DNA from: Thermosynechococcaceae cyanobacterium MS004
GTDB taxonomy: Bacteria > Cyanobacteriota > Cyanobacteriia > Thermosynechococcales > Thermosynechococcaceae
Direction of reading: 5' to 3'
Length of the DNA: 64,000 nucleotides
NCBI GenBank assembly: GCA_022402525.1
Contig: JAKRSB010000122.1
Coordinates: 62,001 to 126,000 of the forward strand
Positions 39,622-49,449 of this stretch are shown here, piece after piece. The notes below the pieces were generated by a model. That model saw nothing but the letters and a program-made list of their open reading frames with translations, did not search any database and was not told the origin of the DNA. The position numbers and the translations under genes were made by a program. Each line of letters starts with the position of its first letter. Within the stretch, counting starts at the first letter, position 1.

Positions 39622-39964
39622 GGGCCTTTAGAAACGCTGAGAAGGTTTTTATGAGACTTTTTTTGCTGAGTCTTGCTCGCAAAAACTTTCTTCTCGCAAA
39701 CTTTCCCTCTTCTGGTTCTAGCTCAAGGTCAGGCCGGAATGCTGGAATCCACCAGATTCTTTAAAGGTTGAAATCCGCAGATTTTAGCAGCGTTGCGGCT
39801 GAAATCCTTGTGTTGTAACCGCTTAAAGAGCGACTGTAGGCAGGTATGCGATCGCACCTCAGATCCCCTTCCGACGGGGAAGGCTCTACACTAAGGCTGA
39901 AGCAATATCGAAAAGTGCTTAAAGGCAAGAATTAAAAGCAAGAAACTAAAGGCGAGAAATATTT
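39622..39964. other. Gap kinase-cobN
   Basis: 342 bp between divergent genes, with no gene. It contains the dyad and -10-like element listed separately, and a repetitive A-rich leader (AAGGCAAGAATTAAAAGCAAGAA) before cobN. No cobalamin riboswitch box was found. Confidence 0.6.
39867..39892 (+). promoter_or_regulatory. MerR-type operator-like dyad upstream of cobN
   Basis: CCTTCC-N5-GGAAGG (39867-39883) is an exact inverted repeat, followed three bases later by TACACT (39887-39892), a good -10 hexamer. A dyad just upstream of -10 is the layout of MerR-family metal-regulated promoters. A -35 element is poor and could be activated by an underwound complex. Functional assignment is inference. 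Confidence 0.4.
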
Positions 39965-42900
39965 ATGCACCGTTTGGCGGCGATCGCGGGAGGTTGGGAA
40001 GCAGGGGCCTCTCCTGAGGGCGTCATTTTTATTGAGCAAACCCCTGCACCGCTGGTGGTGTTGACGGCGGCCGATACCGATATTCAGCTTTTTGCGAAAG
40101 CAGCTCGTTTAACTCCAGAGAGTTCCACAGAGAATTTCCCAGAGAGTTTCCCAGGTAAGCACCCAGACAAACACCCAGCCGAGTCTACGGGTCTACGAAT
40201 TGCGAGCTTACTTCAGCTTCAGCAGCAGTTAACCATCGATACCTATGCTGAAACCGTACTTACCCACGCTCAGGGCATTTTGATTCGCCTGCTGGGGGGA
40301 CGTGGCTACTGGTCTTACGGGCTAGAAGTGGTGCGTGAGGTGGTAGCGCGCACAGGGGCCGTGCTGATTGTCGTGCCGGGGGACGATCGCCCCGATCTTG
40401 AGCTGATGAGTCACTCCACAGTGCCTCTCAAAGTGGTGGAGCAGTTCTGGCGCTATTTTACGGAGGGAGGGGTCGAAAACTATGGCCGCGCAATTCGGTC
40501 TTTGGAATTACTGTCCGTCAATCTAGGCATCAAGGGAGAAGCACTGGACAGCGATCGCCACCTTCCCACCCTTGAGGCGGCACAGACGGTGCCCAAGGTC
40601 GGAAGGTATGACTGGAACGGCCACTGGAGACAAGATTTAGAGCCGGACTTAGAGCGATCGCCAAAGCATTTAGAAGCCACTCCACCTCTGGGGCGTGCTG
40701 GTGGGCGCGCTGGGGTTTTGTTTTATCGTGCCCACTACCTAGCAGGCAACACCGATGCCGTGGATGCGCTCTGTGCGGCGCTGGCAGAGCGGGGGTTAGC
40801 GCCAGTCCCCATTTTTGTTGATTCTCTCTCCATTCCTCAAAGTCAGGCTCAGACGCTGGAATTGCTAGAGGGCGTGGATATCTTGCTCAATACCCTGAGC
40901 TTTTCAGTGGCCAAAATTGGCGCAGCGGAGCTGAACTTAGACCTGTGGCAGTCTCTGGATGTGCCTGTCCTCCAGGCCATTTGCAGTGGGGGTTCCGTGG
41001 AGCGCTGGCAGACCCAGACCTTGGCACTCTCGCCCAGGGATATGGCTATGCATGTGGTGCTGCCAGAGGTAGATGGTCGAATTATTGGCCGCGCCATTTC
41101 CTTTAAGGCGACCCGCCAGTTTGACCCGCGCCTGGAAACCGAGGTGATGGGCTATCAGCCCGTGGGCGATCGCATTGACTTTATGGCGGATTTGGCAACC
41201 CGCTGGACGATTCTGCGCCAGACGCCGCCTCAAGAGCGTAGGGTCGCGCTAGTGTTAGCCAACTACCCCAATCGGGACGGTAGACTCGCCAACGGGGTGG
41301 GGCTAGATACGCCGGCCAGTTGTGTAGAAATCCTGAGGGCGCTTCAGGAAGAAGGCTATCGGCTCTCGGAGCTTCCCGCTACGGGGGATGAATTAATCCA
41401 GTGGCTGACCGCAGGGGTGACGAACGATCCAGAAGGCCGCGATCTGCGCGCGGTGTATCAGTCGGTGTCCGTGGCTGAGTATGAGGCGTTTTTTCAGCGC
41501 TTGCCCCAGGCAGTGCAGGATGCGGTCTATGAGCGCTGGGGTGCGCCCCAGGCCCAGGCAGGCAAGGGAGGCTTCGCGATCGCTGGGGTGCAGCTCGGCT
41601 CTGTGTTTGTGGGGATTCAGCCTGCACGGGGCTATGACCTTGACCCTAGCCTCAACTATCACGCCCCTGACCTGGTGCCAACCCACGCCTATCTCGCGTT
41701 TTACTACTGGGTGCGCCAGGGCTTTAAGGCTCATGCTGTGGTGCATGTGGGCAAGCACGGCAACCTGGAGTGGCTCCCTGGCAAAAGCGTGGCGCTGAGT
41801 GAGGGCTGCTTTCCAGAAGTTGCCCTAGGGCCAATGCCGCATTTATATCCATTTATCGTGAATGATCCAGGAGAGGGTGCCCAGGCCAAACGGCGATCGC
41901 AGGCGGTTATTATCGATCACCTGACGCCCCCCATGACCCGCGCCGAGCTGTACGGGCCGCTTCAGCAGCTTGAGGCACTGATTGATGAATATTACGAAGC
42001 CCAAACCCTCGACCCAGGCCGTCTAGACGCCATTCGGAGCCGGATTTTTGCGCTCTTAGATCAGTCTGAGATTTATCGCGACTTGGGCCGTGACTTGGGC
42101 CTAGACTTGGGCCGCGACTTGGGCCTAGACTTGGGCCTAGACTGGGAGGGCAAGGGCGCTCCAGAGATTGCGGTGTCTGAGCTAGAGCAGTTTCTAGGAC
42201 AGGCGGACGGCTATCTCTGTGAGCTGAAGGAATCCCAAATCCGAGATGGGCTGCATATTTTAGGGCAGTGCCCAGAAGGCGATCAGCTCCGAGATTTGCT
42301 GATTTCCCTAGCCCGCTATCCCGGCGCGGGACGCTTGGGCCTCACCAGGGCGATCGCCTTGGACTGGTTGCTCTCCTTCGACCCGCTGACGGCTGACCTA
42401 GCCGACGTGCTAGACCCGACCGATCAGGCTCAACTTAGCTCACGGCTTCCCTCCGATTCGCAGCCGTTACGCATTGTGGGGGACGCGGTAGAGGCGCTTG
42501 AGAACCAGGCTGCCCGTTGGATTGAGACGTTTTTGCTGGAGAGTGGCTCTGTGGAGCCATCTGGTCTATCCCTCAATCATCCAGGTGTTCAAACTCAGCA
42601 GGAACTAGACTGGATGTGTGATCGCCTCCTGCCTGCCCTGCGGCAAACCAACCAGGAAATTACGCACCTCCTCAAGGGATTAGGGGGGCGCTATGTCCCC
42701 AGCGGGCCTTCCGGTGCCCCCACCCGTGGCCGACCGGATGTGCTGCCTACGGGCCGAAATTTCTACTCCGTGGATATCCGCAGCCTGCCCACGGAAAGCG
42801 CCTGGAATGTGGGGCGCAAAGCCGCTGAAACCCTCGTTGAGCGCTATACCCAGGAGCAAGGGGAATATCCACAAACCCTCGCCCTTTCCCTCTGGGGTAC

Positions 42901-44023
42901 GGCCACCATGCGTACCGGGGGGGATGACATGGCCGAAGCCTTGGCGCTTTTGGGTGTGCGTCCGGTGTGGGAAGGGATATCGCGGCGGGTGATTGGGACT
43001 GAGGTCATTCCACTGAGCACCTTGGGTAGACCCAGAGTGGATGTCACCCTCAGAATTTCTGGCTTTTTTCGGGATGCCTTTGCCAACCTCATTGACCTGT
43101 TTGATCAGGCGGTACAGGCGATCGCCAATTTGGATGAGCCACCGGATCAAAATCCTTTAGCGGCCAGAGTCAAAACTGAAACAGAAGAATGGCTGGCCCA
43201 AGGTCTTTCCCCAGTCATCGCCGAGCAGCGATCGCGCTATCGGGTGTTTGGCGCTAAGCCTGGAGCCTACGGTGCCGGACTCCAGGGACTCATAGAATCG
43301 CAAAACTGGACAACCGATGAAGATTTAGCAAAAGCCTACATGCAGTGGGGCTGCTATGCCTATAGCGCCCAGCCCGTGGAGCAGTGGAGTACAGAAGCCC
43401 TTGAGGACGCTACCGGAACCTTTGCGCCAGAGGCCTTTAACCAGCGTCTCGGCAGTCTTCAGATTGTGCTGCAAAACCAGGATAACCGCGAACATGATCT
43501 GCTAGATTCCGATGACTACTACCAGTTCCAGGGTGGATTAACCGCTGCGGTGCGCAACTGCCAAGGCCAAAACCCTACGGTCTACTTCGGCGATCATTCC
43601 CGCCCCGCCAACCCCAAAGTGCGATCGCTCTCTGAAGAAATTACGCGGGTGTATCGATCTCGCGTGGTCAACCCGAAGTGGATTGCCGGAGCCATGCGCC
43701 ACGGGTATAAGGGCGCGTTTGAAATGGCGGCAACGGTGGACTTCTTGTTTGCCTACGACGCGACCGCCCACTGCGTTGAAGACCATATGTATCAGGGCGT
43801 GGCCGATGCCTATGTCTTTGACCCAGCGGTACAGGACTTTATCCAGTCTAAAAACCCTTGGGCCTTGCGCGATATGGCCGAGCGCCTCCTCGAAGCCCAT
43901 CAGCGCGGACTCTGGGAGTCTGCGGCGCAGGAGGTGCTGGATCAATTGCGATCGCTCGTCCATCAGGCAGAAGGCATCATTGAAGGCATGTCTGCAAAGG
44001 AGACTCTTCGCCCTGAAGCCTAA
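39965..44023 (+). CDS. cobN: Cobaltochelatase subunit CobN
   Basis: Large catalytic subunit of cobaltochelatase, inserting Co2+ into hydrogenobyrinate a,c-diamide for cobalamin; it is related to ChlH. The N-terminus HRLAAIAGGWE...EGVIFIEQTPAPLVVLTAADTD separates it from ChlH. The core shows HVGKHGNLEWLPGKSVALSE, NDPGEGAQAKRRSQAVIIDH, PTGRNFYSVD and GLTAAVRNCQGQNPTVYFGD. 1352 aa. An internal run of DLG(R/L) from five 12-bp units (42080-42139) lengthens a linker. The cognate small subunits are not in the window. Confidence 0.92.
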   Translation: MHRLAAIAGGWEAGASPEGVIFIEQTPAPLVVLTAADTDIQLFAKAARLTPESSTENFPESFPGKHPDKHPAESTGLRIASLLQLQQQLTIDTYAETVLTHAQGILIRLLGGRGYWSYGLEVVREVVARTGAVLIVVPGDDRPDLELMSHSTVPLKVVEQFWRYFTEGGVENYGRAIRSLELLSVNLGIKGEALDSDRHLPTLEAAQTVPKVGRYDWNGHWRQDLEPDLERSPKHLEATPPLGRAGGRAGVLFYRAHYLAGNTDAVDALCAALAERGLAPVPIFVDSLSIPQSQAQTLELLEGVDILLNTLSFSVAKIGAAELNLDLWQSLDVPVLQAICSGGSVERWQTQTLALSPRDMAMHVVLPEVDGRIIGRAISFKATRQFDPRLETEVMGYQPVGDRIDFMADLATRWTILRQTPPQERRVALVLANYPNRDGRLANGVGLDTPASCVEILRALQEEGYRLSELPATGDELIQWLTAGVTNDPEGRDLRAVYQSVSVAEYEAFFQRLPQAVQDAVYERWGAPQAQAGKGGFAIAGVQLGSVFVGIQPARGYDLDPSLNYHAPDLVPTHAYLAFYYWVRQGFKAHAVVHVGKHGNLEWLPGKSVALSEGCFPEVALGPMPHLYPFIVNDPGEGAQAKRRSQAVIIDHLTPPMTRAELYGPLQQLEALIDEYYEAQTLDPGRLDAIRSRIFALLDQSEIYRDLGRDLGLDLGRDLGLDLGLDWEGKGAPEIAVSELEQFLGQADGYLCELKESQIRDGLHILGQCPEGDQLRDLLISLARYPGAGRLGLTRAIALDWLLSFDPLTADLADVLDPTDQAQLSSRLPSDSQPLRIVGDAVEALENQAARWIETFLLESGSVEPSGLSLNHPGVQTQQELDWMCDRLLPALRQTNQEITHLLKGLGGRYVPSGPSGAPTRGRPDVLPTGRNFYSVDIRSLPTESAWNVGRKAAETLVERYTQEQGEYPQTLALSLWGTATMRTGGDDMAEALALLGVRPVWEGISRRVIGTEVIPLSTLGRPRVDVTLRISGFFRDAFANLIDLFDQAVQAIANLDEPPDQNPLAARVKTETEEWLAQGLSPVIAEQRSRYRVFGAKPGAYGAGLQGLIESQNWTTDEDLAKAYMQWGCYAYSAQPVEQWSTEALEDATGTFAPEAFNQRLGSLQIVLQNQDNREHDLLDSDDYYQFQGGLTAAVRNCQGQNPTVYFGDHSRPANPKVRSLSEEITRVYRSRVVNPKWIAGAMRHGYKGAFEMAATVDFLFAYDATAHCVEDHMYQGVADAYVFDPAVQDFIQSKNPWALRDMAERLLEAHQRGLWESAAQEVLDQLRSLVHQAEGIIEGMSAKETLRPEA
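42080..42139 (+). repeat. 12-bp tandem repeat in cobN
   Basis: Five units of GACTTGGGCCNN (42080-42091, 42092-42103, 42104-42115, 42116-42127, 42128-42139) encoding DLGR/DLGL. Confidence 0.9.
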
Positions 44024-44272
44024 GGCTGACATCCCCGCCCAAGGCCAAGCTAACCCTTGGTGCGCCTCCAAGAGACTCAGCCTGGAATAACGAGGTAGGG
44101 CTACTTGCTACGGCACGTTTTAGGCAAAGCGTACCCATTGCAGTGCGCCTGTCAAAAGTTCATCAAACTTGCTAGACTAATCAGAACATTATAAAAGTCT
44201 TATATTTTTCATTAATAGACTTTCTATATTTACCTTCACCAACTATCAATATTTTTAAATAAATTCCATAAA

Positions 44273-44794
44273 ATGCATACTATGTTTAATCGCGTTTCCA
44301 TATTTGTAGATGGGAACAATATGTTTTATGCGCAGCAAAGGAACGGATGGTTTTTTGATCCGCGAAAAATTCTAGAATACTTCACGCGCGAACATGATGT
44401 GCGATTGGTGAATGCATTTTGGTATACCGGATTAAAAGACTTCCAGGATCAGCGCGGGTTTAGGGATGCCTTGATTAGTCTGGGCTACACTGTCCGCACA
44501 AAACTCCTGAAAGAGTATTACGACGACAACTCCGGACGATATTCACAAAAGGCAAACTTGGATATCGAAATTGTCATCGATATGTTTAATACCGTTGAGC
44601 AGTATAACCGCGTCGTTTTGTTTAGTGGTGATGGTGATTTTGAGCGCGCTATTGAGCTATTAAGATCTAAAAACACGCACATTACGGTCGTCTCAACCGA
44701 AGGCATGATTGCACGCGAACTCCGAAATGTGACGGATCAGTACATTGACCTCAATACATTGCGAAGTGAAATTGAGAAGTCGGAATTCACATAA
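44273..44794 (+). CDS. NYN-domain (LabA/DUF88-like) protein
   Basis: A 173-aa PIN-like NYN domain protein. Acidic residues of the predicted metal site are seen in IFVDGNNMFYAQQ, LDIEIVIDMF and LFSGDGDFERAIELL; VVSTEGMIARELRNVTDQYIDL follows. The group includes LabA of the circadian output pathway and putative RNases; which applies cannot be told. ATG at 44273 or 44282 may be used. The upstream 250 bp is AT-rich with no other gene. Confidence 0.86.
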   Translation: MHTMFNRVSIFVDGNNMFYAQQRNGWFFDPRKILEYFTREHDVRLVNAFWYTGLKDFQDQRGFRDALISLGYTVRTKLLKEYYDDNSGRYSQKANLDIEIVIDMFNTVEQYNRVVLFSGDGDFERAIELLRSKNTHITVVSTEGMIARELRNVTDQYIDLNTLRSEIEKSEFT

Positions 44795-44817
44795 AGCCTG
44801 CGTAAACCAAGCCCTGC

Positions 44818-46587
44818 ATGAAATTTAGATGTTCTACAGCGCAGCCCCACAGAAAAAGAATTTTGAGTCTGTGTAGGGTTGGGGTAGCCCTGCTGCTATT
44901 TTTTTCACTTGGGTCTTTTTCCGCTGGATTGGCTCAACAGCGCCAGCCAACCTCGTTTCCGTCAGTTAACCTACAGCCCTTTCAAGCCTTTCTCAATACG
45001 GCCAAGGAGTCTAGTGTGGCTTCGGGTTGGGTGCGGCTGGATGGGTATGCCCTCTTTGCGATCGCAGCCCCAACCGTCACAACCGACAGTCCTTCCGATG
45101 GGGCGACGCCCATTGAGCTGAGGCGTCAGGCGATCGAGCAGCAGCTTGACAGCATCATCAACAGCGGACTAGACCCCAATGCACTTTCAGTGGTGTCCAC
45201 CCTGGATGAAAACAGCAGACTGCCCGTCATTTCAGTCAATGGCCAGTATCTAATGACGGTAACAGACTTAGATGCCCAGCTTCAGACGAGTGACGTGACT
45301 CGATGGGCCAACCAACTCACGGTGCTAGTTCGCAGGGCGCTCCTGAGAGCGTACCAAGAGCGTCAGCCGCGTTTTTTAATGCGTCAGGGCGCTATTTCTG
45401 GCGGATCAATATTGGCAATTCTCGTCTTGAGCCGTTTTTTGGTGAGTCAGCAGCGGCGTCTCAAAGCGAGTCGAAAAAGCATAGACGCTGAAAGCGAGGC
45501 TGCTAATGCTGTGATTCAGCGTCATCTCGTACCCAGTGGCCCAGCGCTGTCCAGCGCAACGGACTCCGCCGAGTTACCAGCGACGAATCTAGCCCCATCT
45601 CAGATCGTGCGGCAGCAGCGCAGGAATCTCATTGATCTTAGGCTGCGCGTTATTCAGATTAGCCAGGTGGGACTTTGGGGCGGTGGAGCCGTTGTCATCT
45701 TGGGGCTGTTTCCGCAAACCCGATGGCTGCGCGCATTCCTGCTCTCAACCCCGCTCCAGCTTTTAGGGGTGAGCCTAGGCACTTATCTCCTGATTCGGCT
45801 GAGTGATGTGCTGATCGATCAATTGTTTAAGTCGCTTCAGACCAATGAATTTATTACACCAGAAGACTCCCAGCGTCTGCTGCTGAGAATTTCTACGGTG
45901 GCGCGCGTGGCCAAGAGTACAGCGTCGCTGTTATGGATTGGGGTGGGACTGATGAGCTGCCTATCGCTGCTGGGGGTAGATTTACTCCCACTGCTGGCTG
46001 GGGCTGGCATTATTGGCCTAGCGCTCTCCTTTGCCGCCCAGAGCGTGATTAAAGATGTGATTAACGGATTTCTTATTCTTTTTGAAGATCAGTATGCGGT
46101 AGGGGATGTGATTACGGTCGGGAATGTGGGCGGGCTGGTGGAGAATATCAACCTGCGCATTACGCAGCTCCGCAATAGCGAAGGGATGCTCATCACAATC
46201 CCCAATAGTCAGGTTTCAGTGGTTCAAAACCTGTCTCAAGGGTGGTCACGGGTTGACCTGACGATTCAGGTGGGCCATAGTGCTGACCCCGACGCGGTGC
46301 TTCAGTCACTTAAGCATTTGGCAGAGGAGATGTACTGCGATATCCAGTGGCGCTCAAAACTCTTGGAGCCTCCAGAGATTTTAGGTATTGAAACATTAGA
46401 TCATGTGGGAATGGCTATTCGGATTTGGATCAAAACCCAGCCGCTCCAGCAGTGGGTGGTGGCTCGTGAGTTCCGGCGACGCCTCAAAAAGCTGATGGTG
46501 GAAGAGAATCTATCCATTGGAATGCCCCAGCAGTCGCTATGGTTGAATGGTGACGCAGCCCCAGGGTCGAGGGTTACTGATCCTTGA
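44818..46587 (+). CDS. MscS-family mechanosensitive channel (first paralogue)
   Basis: 589 aa. A signal peptide (VALLLFFSLGSFSAGLAQQ) and a periplasmic domain (GWVRLDGYALFAIAAP; LPVISVNGQYLMTVTD) precede several helices and the MscS pore/beta domain (GLALSFAAQSVIKDVINGFLILFEDQYAVGDVITVG). It opens under membrane tension or conducts ions in osmotic adaptation. It begins 23 bp after the NYN gene and is followed 48 bp later by a paralogue with the same layout. Confidence 0.9.
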   Translation: MKFRCSTAQPHRKRILSLCRVGVALLLFFSLGSFSAGLAQQRQPTSFPSVNLQPFQAFLNTAKESSVASGWVRLDGYALFAIAAPTVTTDSPSDGATPIELRRQAIEQQLDSIINSGLDPNALSVVSTLDENSRLPVISVNGQYLMTVTDLDAQLQTSDVTRWANQLTVLVRRALLRAYQERQPRFLMRQGAISGGSILAILVLSRFLVSQQRRLKASRKSIDAESEAANAVIQRHLVPSGPALSSATDSAELPATNLAPSQIVRQQRRNLIDLRLRVIQISQVGLWGGGAVVILGLFPQTRWLRAFLLSTPLQLLGVSLGTYLLIRLSDVLIDQLFKSLQTNEFITPEDSQRLLLRISTVARVAKSTASLLWIGVGLMSCLSLLGVDLLPLLAGAGIIGLALSFAAQSVIKDVINGFLILFEDQYAVGDVITVGNVGGLVENINLRITQLRNSEGMLITIPNSQVSVVQNLSQGWSRVDLTIQVGHSADPDAVLQSLKHLAEEMYCDIQWRSKLLEPPEILGIETLDHVGMAIRIWIKTQPLQQWVVAREFRRRLKKLMVEENLSIGMPQQSLWLNGDAAPGSRVTDP

Positions 46588-46635
46588 GCTTTTGTATCCT
46601 GAGCTTTCGTACCTTGACCTTTCGCAGATGTTGCC

Positions 46636-48246
46636 ATGCGCTTTACTCGACTTTTCCGTCTCTTGAGTATCGCCTTGGCGTTTGCTTTAATTCTGGGGGT
46701 TTGGCTAAAGCCATCGATCGCTCAGGCTGAGGTGAAAGCGTCCGTGGTGCTGGATGGGCGATCGCTCTTTGCCCTGAGCGCGTCCGGTCAGTATAGCGCC
46801 CAGGAGCGTGCATCTTTTATCAACGCCCAGCTTCAGGAAACCGTGGCTAAGCCAGATGCGGTGCAGGTCACTCTAGAGCAGCGCAATCAGCTCCCTACGG
46901 TTTTAGTCAATGACCGCTATCTGCTGACCGTCACCAGCACCGATACGATGCTGGGCAGTACGCCAGAGGCTCAGGCGGGGCAGTGGGCACAGACGATTCG
47001 ACAGGCCATCCAGCAGGCTCAGCAAGAGCGTCGAGGAGAGTCTCTCCGGCAGATGGGAATTATGGCGGTTGGCCTGCTGCTGCTGGCGATCGCACTGCAC
47101 TGGTTGTTAGGAAAAATTGCCGGACGCCTCTCGCGGATAGCCCTGCGCAAGATTCTGCCGATGGAAGATGCGGGGGCAGCGCCCACGGGGATGCCTGTGG
47201 TGGCCCAATCCTCCACGATGGTTGCCTTTAGCTTCAAGCTGGCCCTTGCGCTGCTGCGGCTAGGGCTATGGGTCAGCATGGTGCTGTATGGTGCCAACCT
47301 ATTTCCCTGGACGCGCCAGTGGAGCTACCAGGCCATTGAACTGGTGCGCTCCAGTTTTTTGTCGCCCATCCTCACCCTCGGCACAAATCCCTATTCCTTA
47401 ACGGATTTGTGCATTTTGGTCAGCGTCTTGCTGGGCTGGGTTGTGCTGGCCGGCCTTTTGAGCAATGTGCTCAAGACCCGCGTGCTGTCCCTTGCCGGAC
47501 TGGGGCGCGGTGCCCAGGAGGCGATCGCTGTGGTGACGCGCTACCTGCTGATCTTTTTAGGGACGCTGGTTCTGCTCCAGGTCTGGGGGTTAGACCTTAG
47601 TTCTTTAACCATTTTGGCCAGTGCCTTGGGGATTGGGATTGGGCTAGGGCTGCAAAATATTGCCAAAAACTTCAGCAGCGGCCTCGTGCTGGTCTTTGAG
47701 CGTCCCATTCAGGTCGGAGACTTTATCGAAGTGGGTGCTTTTAAGGGCACCATTGAGCGCATTGGCCCGCGCAGTACCTATATTCGCACGCCAGACTTTG
47801 TGTCGATTATTGTGCCCAATTCACGGTTTCTCGAAGAAGAAGTGATCAATTGGAGCCATGATACCCCCATGTCTCGACTACATTTACCCGTAGGCGTTGC
47901 CTATGGCTCTGACCCCAAGGAAGTAGAAGCTGCCCTGATGGAAGTGGCGAATCTCAACGTTAAAGTGCTCCAAAATCCGCCACCTAGGGTGGTCTTTACG
48001 GGATTGGGGGATAGTTCTTTAGACTTTGAGCTACTGGTCTGGACGGAAGACCCCAGCAAACAGTTTTTACTCAAGAGCGATTTATATTTTCAGATCTATG
48101 AGATTCTTTGCCGGAAAGAAATTGAAATTCCTTTCCCTCAGCGGGATCTTCATATTCGCTCTAGTAGTTTATCCAAGAAGCAGTCGACGATCGCAGCTCA
48201 AATTTTGCTAGCTGAGGGTGAATTAGCACAAGAGGATTCAGATTAA
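46636..48246 (+). CDS. MscS-family mechanosensitive channel (second paralogue)
   Basis: 536 aa with a signal peptide (ALAFALILGVWLKPSIAQA), then a periplasmic domain matching the first paralogue (VVLDGRSLFALSASG; LPTVLVNDRYLLTVTS). The pore domain follows (GLGLQNIAKNFSSGLVLVFERPIQVGDFIEVG; IVPNSRFLEEEVINWS). The shared N-terminal domain points to tandem duplication followed by strong divergence. Confidence 0.9.
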   Translation: MRFTRLFRLLSIALAFALILGVWLKPSIAQAEVKASVVLDGRSLFALSASGQYSAQERASFINAQLQETVAKPDAVQVTLEQRNQLPTVLVNDRYLLTVTSTDTMLGSTPEAQAGQWAQTIRQAIQQAQQERRGESLRQMGIMAVGLLLLAIALHWLLGKIAGRLSRIALRKILPMEDAGAAPTGMPVVAQSSTMVAFSFKLALALLRLGLWVSMVLYGANLFPWTRQWSYQAIELVRSSFLSPILTLGTNPYSLTDLCILVSVLLGWVVLAGLLSNVLKTRVLSLAGLGRGAQEAIAVVTRYLLIFLGTLVLLQVWGLDLSSLTILASALGIGIGLGLQNIAKNFSSGLVLVFERPIQVGDFIEVGAFKGTIERIGPRSTYIRTPDFVSIIVPNSRFLEEEVINWSHDTPMSRLHLPVGVAYGSDPKEVEAALMEVANLNVKVLQNPPPRVVFTGLGDSSLDFELLVWTEDPSKQFLLKSDLYFQIYEILCRKEIEIPFPQRDLHIRSSSLSKKQSTIAAQILLAEGELAQEDSD

Positions 48247-48295
48247 TTGACTCAGACTAATTGACTCAGGCAACGTGAATTCGATGATGCACTTA

Positions 48296-48335
48296 AAGCC
48301 CCTCACCCCAAACCTCTCTCAAAGGCGAGGGGCTT
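48296..48335 (+). terminator. Hairpin after the MscS pair
   Basis: AAGCCCCTC and GAGGGGCTT form a 9-bp stem around a 22-nt loop, 50 bp after the stop. The sequence resembles a dispersed cyanobacterial intergenic hairpin; it may terminate the operon. Confidence 0.6.
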
Positions 48336-48358
48336 AAGAAGCTTGCTTTTTAATTGCC

Positions 48359-48553
48359 TTAGCGCAGGGTATGGCAGCTCACGTTTTTGTCGATTTTGCC
48401 ACTGCGTACTGCTTTGCTTGAGCGATCGCTGTAGAGCACCGTCATCCAGGTGATGTCGACGGATGATTTCACTTCTGGGCTCGATGGAGTGCTGCTTGGT
48501 GGGGAAGACGCACTGCCATTTCCATTCACGGTTGGCGTTTGGATATTTTCGCT
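48359..48553 (-). pseudogene. Possible gene remnant, 64 codons without a start
   Basis: A minus-strand frame ends with TAA at 48359 and reads ...VDITWMTVLYSDRSSKAVRSG to a Cys-containing end (NVSCHTLR). It is preceded by a Ser/Pro-rich stretch and closed upstream by TAG at 48554-48556, without ATG, GTG or TTG. The coding look of the C-terminal part suggests the tail of a decayed gene. Low confidence. Confidence 0.25.
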
Positions 48554-48961
48554 CTAGGTGGCTCCATACCGTGCTGAATAAGATCCTATTCTTGTCAGTT
48601 AGGATAGCATTTTGCGTTCTAAGTCACCTTAATTTTGACGAAGAAAAAGTCTCAGGATGCTGACATGAAGAAGCGTTGAGAATTTATAAGCAAGGTTTCT
48701 ATATTTGTTTTTTAGATATAGCTTCTTAAAGAGAAGGATGATAGTATAGCTGCAAGCTTTATACACCTAAGATATTAGAGGCTGACAGGTAAAGTTATGT
48801 AGATCCCATTTTGGGTTCTACATATAGTTAGCTTTCAAATTATTAATAGAGCTGCCGTTGAATTTGCAACCATGAAACATTTTTGTGGACTATTTCAGAG
48901 TTTTGATACCGCAGACATAACGAGAAAAGTCAATTATAATTGATAGATAGGAAAACCATTT
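48554..48961. other. AT-rich gap before the two-gene module
   Basis: About 400 bp, lower in GC than the left flank, with no gene seen. It marks the start of the accessory segment and presumably carries the promoter of the 129-aa gene. Confidence 0.55.
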
Positions 48962-49351
48962 ATGAGTCAGAATAACGAAGGAATTATTGTCTCAGGTGGC
49001 ACCTTTAGTGCGGGGCAAGTTACTGTTGGTAAAGGTGCTCAAGCGATTCAAACGACTTACAACCTTGCTAGTGAGTTTCAAGCTGAAGGCAAAGAAGAAT
49101 TAGCTAAGGCAATTACAGAACTACTTACTTCCCTTGAAACTCATCGACCTCAAGTATCTGATTATGACGAAGTATCTCAAACTGTTCAACAGATTGCTGA
49201 GGAAGTGAAAAAAGAGAAGCCAAGTAAATTGACTTTAAAGGGACTACTGAATGCTGTCAAAGAATCAGTAGGCTCAGTAGTTGAAATTGTCGAAAAAGTA
49301 GGACTTTTACAAAAGGCAATTGCAGTAGTTACAGGACTTTCTCTGCTGTAG
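48962..49351 (+). CDS. Small protein with N-terminal GG motif and hydrophobic C-terminal helices
   Basis: 129 aa, not assigned to a family. Residues 4-29 form a Gly-rich beta-like motif (GIIVSGGTFSAGQVTVGKGA). Residues ~32-80 are charged and helical (EFQAEGKEELAKAITELL). The last ~40 (LLNAVKESVGSVVEIVEKVG, then LLQKAIAVVTGLSLL) are amphipathic to hydrophobic and could associate with membranes. An AGGAAAA ribosome site precedes the ATG. The motif is repeated, in the same form, near the C-terminus of the downstream 494-aa protein, which suggests partnership. Confidence 0.75.
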   Translation: MSQNNEGIIVSGGTFSAGQVTVGKGAQAIQTTYNLASEFQAEGKEELAKAITELLTSLETHRPQVSDYDEVSQTVQQIAEEVKKEKPSKLTLKGLLNAVKESVGSVVEIVEKVGLLQKAIAVVTGLSLL

Positions 49352-49449
49352 CAGAGTATGTTCTGACACACCTATAAATTTAATCTCTAAGAGATTATTT
49401 TCCAAGTGATGAATCTGGTTGCACCTACTTCCCTGACTAGAGGAAACTC

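Noticed and set aside
39641-39964. Cobalamin riboswitch upstream of cobN
   Set aside because: No B12-box or typical conserved core was found; only the dyad and an A-rich leader are seen.
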